This document shows positions 1 through 6,140 of a stretch of DNA of 13,491 nucleotides, in pieces (positions within the stretch are counted from its first letter, which is position 1; each line of letters starts with the position of its first letter). The position numbers and the translations under genes were made by a program. Below the pieces are notes generated by a model. It was not told where the DNA came from. It saw only the letters and a program-made list of their open reading frames with translations, and did not search any database. The DNA comes from SIG672 sp045605765 (lineage in GTDB: Bacteria; Bacillota; Clostridia; Oscillospirales; CAG-272), in contig JAZUQQ010000010.1 of the NCBI GenBank assembly GCA_045605765.1, forward strand, positions 1-13,491, given 5' to 3'.

Positions 1-108
1 GGGGGCGCTCGTCCACAACGCAAAAAATTAAATTTCTGTGAACAAACTGCAAACAAGGAAAGTTTTACCATTTGTAATTGATTTTCAAGCTTAATGATTT
101 AGGCTTTA

Positions 109-120
109 CCATTATAGTGG
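109..120 (+). repeat. ITR 12-mer CCATTATAGTGG, left copy 1
   Basis: Imperfect palindrome with CCA...TGG ends. It belongs to a family CCATTA(T/G)(A/G)GTGG that recurs at 136-147, on the minus strand at 13338-13349 and 13361-13372, and at the extreme right end (13480-13491), where this exact 12-mer is repeated. It is a possible binding site for a replication or transcription protein. The function is inferred only from its recurrence. Confidence 0.6.
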
Positions 121-135
121 TGGAAAACGCGTTTT

Positions 136-147
136 CCATTAGAGTGG
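136..147 (+). repeat. ITR 12-mer CCATTAGAGTGG, left copy 2
   Basis: Second left copy of the CCATTAnnGTGG family, 27 bases after the first. It lies in the perfectly conserved ITR part, so its mirror image is at 13338-13349. Confidence 0.6.
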
Positions 148-244
148 CGAATAACGCAGTAACTGATTTTCGTGCTTTACGGTCTATCCTCTGAGCCTTG
201 ACCTGTGGTCATTAGGCCCTGGAATAGAAAACTTCGAAAACCTC

Positions 245-273
245 TTGACAAATTCGAAATTTGCGTATATAAT
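245..273 (+). promoter_or_regulatory. Sigma-A promoter P1 for the late block
   Basis: Perfect consensus: TTGACA at 245-250, a 17-base spacer, and TATAAT at 268-273. Transcription would start near 280, so the leader is very short and the ribosome site GAGGTGATG begins almost at the 5' end. The promoter lies just inside the left ITR and drives the lysis, head and tail genes. The stretch 233-252 matches 7312-7331 at promoter P2 at 19 of 20 bases (TTCGAAAACCT, one variable base, TTGACAAA). GAAAAC also occurs twice upstream, at 227 and 236. Confidence 0.88.
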
Positions 274-294
274 ATCCTTGAGGTGATGAAAACT

Positions 295-906
295 ATGTCA
301 AGGACTTTAAGGCTGACTCAATGCCCGGTATTTGTTGAATCGGGCGACGTAAAGATTACGACCGAGTACGGGGACAATATACCGGATTATCCTACACCGG
401 GGAGAACAGGATCACATCACGCGCTTGATATCGTAAGGACAACAGACGGACAGAACAGTAAGACGGCAACGATATGCGCTATAGCGGACGGTGTTATCTA
501 TGCTCAACGTAAATGGGTCAAAGGCTTTAACACCGAATATTCCGCGGGAAACTGCGTATATATCAGGCATTCTAATGGAATGATAACAAAGTATTATCAT
601 TTGAAATATGGGACAGTCCCGGAATGGGTCGCGGATAACGTACCCGTAAAGAAGGGTCAAACGCTCGGATTTATGGGCGCAACGGGACTTGCTTACGGAG
701 CGCATTTACATTTTCAGGTTGAGGATCCGACAGGCAAAACCGTAGATCCGGAGCCGTATCTTACCGGTCAGATCATAATACCGTCCGGGGATGAAAAACG
801 CGATAGCATCGTATATATCACCGAGCGTGATTTATCAGACGCGGAAAAAGCGGAAATAAAAGAGCGCTGCGGCGTAAACGATATTCTTTTTGTAAAAGAG
901 GTGTAA
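295..906 (+). CDS. M23-family peptidoglycan endopeptidase (endolysin or tail-associated)
   Basis: A zinc endopeptidase of the LytM/M23 type, expected to cut peptide cross-links in the cell wall. Numbering from the ATG at 295 (203 aa), the metal-site motif HxxxD is H41-D45, a YYHL motif is at 100-103, and the HxH motif is H137-L138-H139. The fold spans roughly residues 38-155. The last 35 residues are charged and of unknown role. I see no signal peptide. The frame is open from 205, but 205-294 holds promoter P1, and the site GAGGTGATG lies 7 bases before the ATG at 295, so 295 is the start. The holin gene follows after 3 bases, which suggests a lysis role. phi29 gp13 uses a related domain at the tail tip, and since no other lysin is visible this protein may serve either job. 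Confidence 0.87.
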   Translation: MSRTLRLTQCPVFVESGDVKITTEYGDNIPDYPTPGRTGSHHALDIVRTTDGQNSKTATICAIADGVIYAQRKWVKGFNTEYSAGNCVYIRHSNGMITKYYHLKYGTVPEWVADNVPVKKGQTLGFMGATGLAYGAHLHFQVEDPTGKTVDPEPYLTGQIIIPSGDEKRDSIVYITERDLSDAEKAEIKERCGVNDILFVKEV

Positions 907-909
907 AAT

Positions 910-1110
910 ATGGACGTCAACACGATAATGACTCTGATCGGATCTTTAGGCTTTCCGATCGTGGCTTGTATCGCTTTATTCTATATGAATAATAAGCAAG
1001 AAGAGCAGCACAAAGAAGAGATCGGAAAGATCACCGAAGCGCTTAACAATAATACGACAGCGCTCATAAAGCTGTCCAACAAATTGGGGGTCGATCCCGA
1101 TGAGCGATAA
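910..1110 (+). CDS. Small holin of the UviB/BhlA type
   Basis: A 66-aa protein with one hydrophobic segment at about residues 8-27 (LIGSLGFPIVACIALFYM), followed by a charged helical tail rich in K, E and N. This layout is typical of the BhlA/UviB holin-like family, whose members open the cytoplasmic membrane or help the lysin to act. It starts 3 bases after the peptidase stop and its end overlaps the portal start by 11 bases, so the genes are probably translated together. Family assignment rests on pattern only. A single segment could also mark another small membrane protein, but the lysin neighbour supports holin. Confidence 0.75.
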   Translation: MDVNTIMTLIGSLGFPIVACIALFYMNNKQEEQHKEEIGKITEALNNNTTALIKLSNKLGVDPDER

Positions 1111-2059
1111 ACCGACAACGTATAACTTTGGTTTTCGATGGGGTCAGCTCACGGATTTTCGCGATAAAACGGACGTCTTATCGTCTCATATCGGTTATAC
1201 GCTTAACCGGACCCACGGGATGATTCAATATGACGGTTTACCGGAAACGCTGCCTAAAAGAGATCTCGCGCTTATGCTCCAGACGGGCGGCTTTGTCTGT
1301 CTTCCGGATCCGGGATTCTTTGACGGGAAATTATATGCTTTTTCCGGTGAACTTGGCGGACCACCGAATCCGTACTATATGCCGACGATATGCACCGTAG
1401 CAAATCCTGCTTTGAAGTTCAACCGGACTTTGAAAATAGATGAAGAATGTATCATAATTCCGCACGATCCGCTTTATCTCGGGCTTTTGCCGCTAATAAA
1501 CCGGTATTCGACTATGCTCACGGAAAACGAGCTTTCAATGTATATTGCGACGATAAATTCCCGCATTATAAGCTTGATTTCGTGCGCTGATGATAAAGTC
1601 AAAGAAAAAGCAGATCTCACTTTGCGCGATATAATTGACGGTAAGCTTTCGGTCATTGCAGATAGTGCGTTTTTCGAGGGTATCAAAGTACAGCCGTTTT
1701 CGGACGAATCGAAGCAGCTCACGCACTTGATCGAGTTCGAACAGTATCTTAAAGCCGGATTATGGAACGAATTGGGCTTGAACGCGAACTATAATATGAA
1801 ACGCGAAAGTATAAACACGTCTGAGGCTCAGATGAATGACGATGCGCTTTTACCGCTTATAGACGTAATTCTCGATACGCAGCGGACAGCATTTGATAAA
1901 TTCAATTCTAAATTCGGGGATAAATACGGAATTCACATCACAGTAAAACTCGGGTCCGCCTGGGAAGACCGGCAACAGATACAAGATATTGAAACGCAGG
2001 AAGTGGAAAAGTCTGTGGAGAATGTGGAAAGCGAGGTGACGGCGGATGAAACTGAATGA
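1100..2059 (+). CDS. Portal (upper collar, head-tail connector), phi29 gp10-like
   Basis: A 319-aa protein, close to the 309 aa of phi29 gp10. A ring of twelve copies would sit at one capsid vertex, pass DNA during packaging and hold the tail. Seen features: a helix-rich centre (residues about 115-185, with repeated aliphatic residues), and the stretch ELGLNANYNMKRES followed by NTSEAQMNDDALLPLIDVIL (about 225-260), which has the form of the late helix and crown region of phi29-type portals. The C-terminal tail (about 290-319) is acidic and Glu-rich. The ATG at 1100 overlaps the holin end and is preceded by a G-rich site. The next gene overlaps by 14 bases. Homology is recalled by pattern, not computed. 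Confidence 0.82.
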   Translation: MSDKPTTYNFGFRWGQLTDFRDKTDVLSSHIGYTLNRTHGMIQYDGLPETLPKRDLALMLQTGGFVCLPDPGFFDGKLYAFSGELGGPPNPYYMPTICTVANPALKFNRTLKIDEECIIIPHDPLYLGLLPLINRYSTMLTENELSMYIATINSRIISLISCADDKVKEKADLTLRDIIDGKLSVIADSAFFEGIKVQPFSDESKQLTHLIEFEQYLKAGLWNELGLNANYNMKRESINTSEAQMNDDALLPLIDVILDTQRTAFDKFNSKFGDKYGIHITVKLGSAWEDRQQIQDIETQEVEKSVENVESEVTADETE

Positions 2060-2813
2060 AGCTTTTCCGGACTGGTATGAAACCGCGTATATTTTCCGCA
2101 AAATGGAGCAGACTGATTTTCCTTGGGCTGATGAAAATCTCGCTCTTGATTACTTCGGGAATCACTCGGGCGAAAAGCTCATATCTCCGCTTATTCGCGC
2201 AGCTCTCAAAAAAGAGGACGTCACCGAAGTCAATAACGTGATAGAAACGACGTTATATAATATCCTTGTTAAAAAATACGGGAATAAATGGGCTCGGATC
2301 TGGGAAGCCCTTACCGCGGAATATGATCCTCTGCAAAACTATGATATGACTGAGGTCGAGACTCCGGATCTGACAGACACCGAGACACCCGATATTACGC
2401 GCGTTGAGACGCCCGATATTAGACGAGAACACGACGCGGATAAAAACACGCAATTATCGACTACCGTTTCAGGATCAACCACTACGGACGCGTACGGCTT
2501 TAATTCGGCGGCTCCGGTCGGAGTAGGTGAAGGCGGAGCGGAAAGTACCGAAACGGTAAGCGGTGACAGCGATCATAATACAGAGCATTATATCGATACC
2601 GAGACCGGCACGCGCACACATACCGAGACAGGATCGAGAACGACGACGCACACCGGTGAAAGAACACTTACGCGCTCCGGTAATATAGGCGTTACGACGA
2701 GTCAGCAGATGCTTGAAGCGGAATTCGAGGTCCGCAAATATAACTTTTTCGAAACCGTTTATCAGGACTTTGACGAGGTTCTGACTATCAATAAATATGA
2801 AAGTGGGGTATAA
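2046..2813 (+). CDS. Lower collar / tail tube-like protein, phi29 gp11-like
   Basis: A 255-aa protein placed directly after the portal, as gp11 is in phi29 (gp11 is about 293 aa). It would form the tube below the portal. Three parts are visible: a helical N-terminal domain (residues 1-100), a Thr/Glu/Asp-rich low-complexity middle with VETPD-type repeats (about 102-125) and TETG/TGER-type runs (about 180-215), and a conserved C-terminal stretch starting RSGNIGVTTSQQMLEAE and ending in an aromatic helix (about 217-250). That last motif is common in small gut podoviruses. The ATG at 2046 has GCGAGGTGA before it and overlaps the portal end by 14 bases. The role is inferred from position and C-terminal pattern. 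Confidence 0.72.
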   Translation: MKLNEAFPDWYETAYIFRKMEQTDFPWADENLALDYFGNHSGEKLISPLIRAALKKEDVTEVNNVIETTLYNILVKKYGNKWARIWEALTAEYDPLQNYDMTEVETPDLTDTETPDITRVETPDIRREHDADKNTQLSTTVSGSTTTDAYGFNSAAPVGVGEGGAESTETVSGDSDHNTEHYIDTETGTRTHTETGSRTTTHTGERTLTRSGNIGVTTSQQMLEAEFEVRKYNFFETVYQDFDEVLTINKYESGV

Positions 2814-2816
2814 CAC

Positions 2817-3104
2817 ATGACAAAAGGCGGTTATATTATGGTCGACTGCACCGGTCTGGATCTCACAAAAGGATCGACCGAGCAGACGATCAACGGGCTT
2901 TATGCTCGTGTTAAGGATGCAATGGCAATGAATAAAGAGATCATTGCATACAATTGCAACTGGGGCGGACTTCCGGTCACGCCGATAGGTTGTATGGCTA
3001 TCCAGGTCCTGTCAAATACGATCGTGGCGACAGCGTCCACGCTGCAGATCTGGATCACGTCGGCGGATAAAGTAACGATCGTAAACTTAGCGCCGACTGA
3101 ATAA
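2817..3104 (+). CDS. Small beta-type virion protein, paralog of the 4398 gene
   Basis: A 95-aa protein with no family I recognise. It aligns by eye with the product of 4398-4751. Both have GGY four or five residues from the start, then a D, then I-x-G-(L/I)-Y-x-R-(V/I)-K, then a run of alternating hydrophobic residues that suggests beta strands. The two genes sit on either side of the major capsid gene, so a capsid-linked role (decoration or minor head protein) is my inference. A second ATG at 2838 has a better ribosome site (AAAGGCGG), but starting at 2817 keeps the GGY start shared with the paralog, so I prefer it. phi29 places its helical scaffold gp7 before the capsid gene; this protein does not look helical. 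Confidence 0.7.
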   Translation: MTKGGYIMVDCTGLDLTKGSTEQTINGLYARVKDAMAMNKEIIAYNCNWGGLPVTPIGCMAIQVLSNTIVATASTLQIWITSADKVTIVNLAPTE

Positions 3105-3125
3105 TGAAAGAGAGGTAAATCAAAA

Positions 3126-4286
3126 ATGGAAGTCAAACAGGTATATGAACTTGTAAACGCCGCGACCGGGGAAATACTCGGGGAATCCGCGGTATTGCAG
3201 GAAGATCTTTCAAACGTCGTTGATATGGGGACGCAGATATTCAATGCTAATGCGTTGGATAAATATGTCAAAGCCCTTGTCAATCATATCGGTAAAGTCA
3301 TTTTCGTAAACCGTCCGTATCGTGGCGGCGTTCCGTCTGTACTTATGGACGGTTGGGAATTCGGTTCAGTTCTTGAAAAAGTCCAGGCAGATCTTCCCGA
3401 AGCGACCGAAAATGAATCGTGGGAGCTCGAAGACGGCGCGAGCTATGATCCGAACATCTTCTATAAACCGTCTGTATCGGTCAAATTCTTCAACAGCAAA
3501 ACGACCTTTGAAATTCCGATGAGCTTCACCGAAATGCAGGTAAAACAGAGCTTTTCAAGCGCGGCGCAGCTCAACGGCTTCATATCAATGCTTTATACCG
3601 CTGTTGATAAGGCTATGACCGTAAAGATCGAGTCGCTCGTAATGCGTACGATAAACAATATGATCGGCGAAACGCTTTACAGCGAATATTCAGACGGCGT
3701 ATATACCGGATCGTCCGGAGTCCGCGCGGTCAATCTGCTTTATCTCTATAATCAGAGATACGGAACGAACATCACCGCGGAGGACGCTGTGACTAAGCCC
3801 GAATTTATCCGCTTTGCATCATATGAAATGAAGCTTTATAAAGCTCGTCTCGCGAAGATCTCGACGCTCTTTAACGTAGGCGGTAAAGAGAGATTCACAC
3901 CCGAAGATCTTCTCCACGTCGTTATGCTTGCGGATTTCAAAGCCGCTGCTGAGGTCTTCCTCTATGATGCATCGGGTCAGTTTAAAGATGAATATCTCAA
4001 TCTCGGCGACGCTGAACCGGTCCCGTATTGGCAGGGTTCAGGCACCGGTTACGCATTCGACGACGTATCGAAGATCTACGTCAACACTTCCGCGGGTCAC
4101 ACAGTCGAAGCGGGCGGGATCCTTGCGATCATGTTCGACCGTGACGCTCTCGGCGTGACGAATCTCGATAGACGTGTAACAACGAACTACAACCCGAAAG
4201 CCGAATTTTTCTCGAACTGGTACAAATTCGACGCGGGATACTTCAACGATCTGAACGAGAATTTCGTCTGCTTCTTCGTAGCATAA
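3126..4286 (+). CDS. Major capsid protein, phi29 gp8-like position
   Basis: A 386-aa protein, shorter than phi29 gp8 (448 aa, which includes an extra Ig-like domain) and of a size that fits a bare HK97-fold shell protein. Seen features: an N-terminal segment with paired small hydrophobic residues, a long central helix with SFSSAAQLNGFISMLYTAVD (about residues 140-160), and a C-terminal part ending in aromatic-rich NYNPKAEFFSNWYKFDAGYF (about 354-373), a pattern met in capsid proteins of small gut podoviruses. It has a strong site (GAGAGGT) 8 bases before the ATG. It is flanked by two paralogous small genes and followed at once by two hairpins. I identify it from size, position and overall pattern. 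Confidence 0.8.
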   Translation: MEVKQVYELVNAATGEILGESAVLQEDLSNVVDMGTQIFNANALDKYVKALVNHIGKVIFVNRPYRGGVPSVLMDGWEFGSVLEKVQADLPEATENESWELEDGASYDPNIFYKPSVSVKFFNSKTTFEIPMSFTEMQVKQSFSSAAQLNGFISMLYTAVDKAMTVKIESLVMRTINNMIGETLYSEYSDGVYTGSSGVRAVNLLYLYNQRYGTNITAEDAVTKPEFIRFASYEMKLYKARLAKISTLFNVGGKERFTPEDLLHVVMLADFKAAAEVFLYDASGQFKDEYLNLGDAEPVPYWQGSGTGYAFDDVSKIYVNTSAGHTVEAGGILAIMFDRDALGVTNLDRRVTTNYNPKAEFFSNWYKFDAGYFNDLNENFVCFFVA

Positions 4287-4299
4287 AAATAGGACATTC

Positions 4300-4339
4300 C
4301 CGGCTTTAGCACCTTGCAGCGACACAGCGGGAAAGCCGG
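4300..4339 (+). promoter_or_regulatory. RNA hairpin 1 after the capsid gene
   Basis: CCGGCTTT (4300-4307) pairs with AAAGCCGG (4332-4339) across a 24-base loop. It is not followed by a T-run. It may protect or process the capsid mRNA or act together with the next hairpin. Confidence 0.5.
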
Positions 4340-4343
4340 CACC

Positions 4344-4381
4344 GGCTCCGGTCTATCGCTCAACCGGAGCCGTTATTATTT
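4344..4381 (+). terminator. Hairpin 2 after the capsid gene, probable partial terminator
   Basis: GGCTCCGGT (4344-4352) pairs perfectly with ACCGGAGCC (4363-4371) across a 10-base loop, followed by GTTATTATTTT. The T-run is broken, so termination is probably incomplete, leaving more capsid message than message for the fibre and tail genes downstream. Confidence 0.6.
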
Positions 4382-4397
4382 TGAAAGAGGTGAAATT

Positions 4398-4751
4398 ATG
4401 GGACTTGAAGGTGGTTACAAAATAATCGATCTTAAGGACGTGAACATAACAACGACAGCGCAAATAATACCGGGGATATACAATCGAATAAAAGAGACAA
4501 GAAAAGTCCTTTTATTTACCGGATTGACGATCAAAGAAACCGCACTATCAGATCAGTTTTGCGGTATCACTCCCGGCGACGGTATTTATTATGTTCACGT
4601 TTCAACGAATCTCGCGCTCGGTACTATCACCGACGTGACGATAACTATAAATAACGATGATGAAATACAGCTCGTCGAAAACGAATCTACTATTCCGGAG
4701 CTTGACGGGCTTCACGAATTTTACACTGTAACAGAAGAAAGCGAGGAATAA
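4398..4751 (+). CDS. Small beta-type virion protein, paralog of the 2817 gene
   Basis: A 117-aa protein of unrecognised family. The frame is open from 4314, but 4314-4397 holds two RNA hairpins, and AAAGAGGTGA lies just before the ATG at 4398, so 4398 is the start. The product begins MGLEGGYKIIDL and carries I-P-G-I-Y-N-R-I-K near residue 27-35, which matches the 2817 product, and then alternating hydrophobic residues that suggest beta strands (VTITINNDDEIQLV). It is longer by an acidic C-terminal tail. It lies between the capsid and fibre genes. A capsid decoration role, or a link between head and fibre, is inference. Confidence 0.75.
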   Translation: MGLEGGYKIIDLKDVNITTTAQIIPGIYNRIKETRKVLLFTGLTIKETALSDQFCGITPGDGIYYVHVSTNLALGTITDVTITINNDDEIQLVENESTIPELDGLHEFYTVTEESEE

Positions 4752-4756
4752 AAACT

Positions 4757-5563
4757 ATGGCAAACTATAATTCAACTTATACCGGAGCGGAAGTCGACGC
4801 GGCGGCAAAGCTCGCTAAAGATCTTACACACACCGCCACAGAGATAGATACCGCCGTTACCAAGGCAAACGCAATTACAAGCACCGCCTCAGAGATTGAT
4901 ACGGCGGTTGGAAACGCGACAAAAGTTGTCGCAAATCCGACGCTTGCAGGGACGGAAGCCGATTTGACGGGGCTTGAAGTGAATGGAACTAAATACGCGG
5001 TTCCGAGCGGTGGTTCTGCAATCGGATCTATGCAAGGGGTAACAATAACAGCGATAGGCAATGATTTAGAAAGTTTAATAACTGATCCTGATAATCCTGT
5101 TTTATATGGCGCGGTTAAATGGGATTGGCAAACATCAAGCGTCGGTGATATAAGCACTAAGTACGGTAATTTAGGTATAGGGATAAGTAACTATTTAAAT
5201 GGTAATGCTACCGATGTTCTTTATTCACAGGATACCTCAGCGCCCGATTTAAGGGGTTACGGTTCTAATAGAGTTAGCGTAACTATTGATAACAATACTT
5301 ATTACGGCTATAGTAATGCGCGTTATTTTGTCGGTCTTATATCAACGTCGAGTTCTTCATATAGTGGACATATATATACTTGCAAGATAGACTATATGAT
5401 TTACCGCGCAAGCAGCGGCACTATTGAAATCGGAAGCGTTACAGTGAATACTAAAACTATTTCTAACAGCAGCGCGTCTATCAGATATCATTTACTTTAT
5501 GTAAACGTGTTAAAAGCAACTGATGATATAGTGTTGTATTTGAATATTACAGATTTATCGTAA
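4757..5563 (+). CDS. Fibre / receptor-binding protein candidate
   Basis: A 268-aa protein. The N-terminal third reads like a trimeric fibre shaft: YTGAEVDAAAKLAKDL, then two related units with (T/S)A(T/S)EIDTAV spaced by 17 residues (about 27-51), then a short beta segment and a Gly/Ser linker near residue 85. The rest (about 92-268) is rich in Ser, Thr, Tyr and Asn and predicted beta, as in host-binding domains. Its place after the head genes recalls phi29 gp8.5 head fibre, though a tail fibre is equally possible. From about base 5035 the DNA becomes clearly richer in A and T and poorer in CG pairs than all neighbours, so the C-terminal domain was probably acquired. A clear ribosome site (GCGAGGAA) precedes it. 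Confidence 0.65.
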   Translation: MANYNSTYTGAEVDAAAKLAKDLTHTATEIDTAVTKANAITSTASEIDTAVGNATKVVANPTLAGTEADLTGLEVNGTKYAVPSGGSAIGSMQGVTITAIGNDLESLITDPDNPVLYGAVKWDWQTSSVGDISTKYGNLGIGISNYLNGNATDVLYSQDTSAPDLRGYGSNRVSVTIDNNTYYGYSNARYFVGLISTSSSSYSGHIYTCKIDYMIYRASSGTIEIGSVTVNTKTISNSSASIRYHLLYVNVLKATDDIVLYLNITDLS

Positions 5564-5573
5564 TCACGATAAA
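5554..5573 (+). other. Short hairpin at the end of the fibre gene
   Basis: TTTATCG (5554-5560) pairs with CGATAAA (5567-5573) around the stop codon. There is no T-run, so a terminator role is unlikely. It may limit translation of the next gene, which has no visible ribosome site. Confidence 0.4.
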
Positions 5574-5584
5574 CAACTATTGCT

Positions 5585-6139
5585 ATGAACTTCCAAAATT
5601 ACATCACATCCGGACAAAACTATATCACGTCCGGACTCCAATACCGAGTTAAGGACTCGACGTCGCCGGTAATGACGACGTTTCCGATTCAACTCTATCA
5701 ATCCACCGCCGAAAACAACCGCGTTGATAAGTCGTCTTATCTCGTATCTGTCGGCACTCTGAACGGAGCTTTACGTTCTGAATGCTCGATCATATCTCCG
5801 TCGATCGTAATAGAACAGACGACGCTTCCGGTATTCAATTACGTCTATATCGAAGCGTTTCACCGTTACTATTTCGTGACCGGTATCACTTCGGTGAACT
5901 ATAAGCTATGGAGAATCAATCTCTCTTGCGACGTGCTGATGAGCTATAAAGCGGGGATCTTGAATCTCGATTGTCTTGTAGCGCGTCAGGAAAACACATA
6001 TAATCAATGGATAAACGATCCGCTTTATCCGTTGACTAACAGATACGAAACGTATATAAAGCGTCTCGGGAACGGCGGCGTTTTGGATACGCAGACGTCC
6101 GATAAGCATAATTTTGTATTGACTGTAGTGGGGGCGTGA
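5585..6139 (+). CDS. Tail knob-like protein, N-terminal part (phi29 gp9-like)
   Basis: A 184-aa product. The middle part (about 88-120, with YVYIEAFHRYYFVTGITSVN and then NLSCDVLMSYKAGI) has the form of the N-terminal region of phi29-type tail knob proteins. The next frame (6141) supplies the rest of such a protein: 184 plus 351 residues is 535, against 599 for phi29 gp9. The stop TGA (6137-6139) falls directly after a run of five G. No ribosome site is visible before ATG 5585, which is unusual in this genome. It may be a true separate subunit, part of a +1 frameshift product, or broken by a one-base error in the G-run. Confidence 0.65.
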   Translation: MNFQNYITSGQNYITSGLQYRVKDSTSPVMTTFPIQLYQSTAENNRVDKSSYLVSVGTLNGALRSECSIISPSIVIEQTTLPVFNYVYIEAFHRYYFVTGITSVNYKLWRINLSCDVLMSYKAGILNLDCLVARQENTYNQWINDPLYPLTNRYETYIKRLGNGGVLDTQTSDKHNFVLTVVGA

Positions 6140-6140
6140 T

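Larger units (their letters stand above)
1..204. repeat. Left inverted terminal repeat
   Basis: The reverse complement of the right end matches this stretch. Positions 1-80 match nearly perfectly, with a one-base difference in an A-run (6 versus 7 A) and a few substitutions. Positions 90-126 have diverged. Positions 127-204 are identical to the complement of 13281-13358 (78 of 78 by eye). Linear protein-primed phage genomes carry ITRs that hold the replication origins, where the terminal protein starts synthesis. The terminal GGGGG would suit a sliding-back start on repeated bases, as described for PRD1 (this is inference). I see no gene in 1-294. Confidence 0.93.

Noticed and set aside
198..226. 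Possible extra promoter with TTGACC in the ITR
   Set aside because: No acceptable -10 sequence at the right distance on either end.
205..294. Extended N-terminus of the M23 peptidase starting at ATG 205
   Set aside because: The stretch contains promoter P1, and transcription would start near 280. A strong ribosome site fits ATG 295.
4314..4397. Extended N-terminus of the gene at 4398
   Set aside because: It overlaps two RNA hairpins and precedes the ribosome site. The start at 4398 also matches the paralog's N-terminus.
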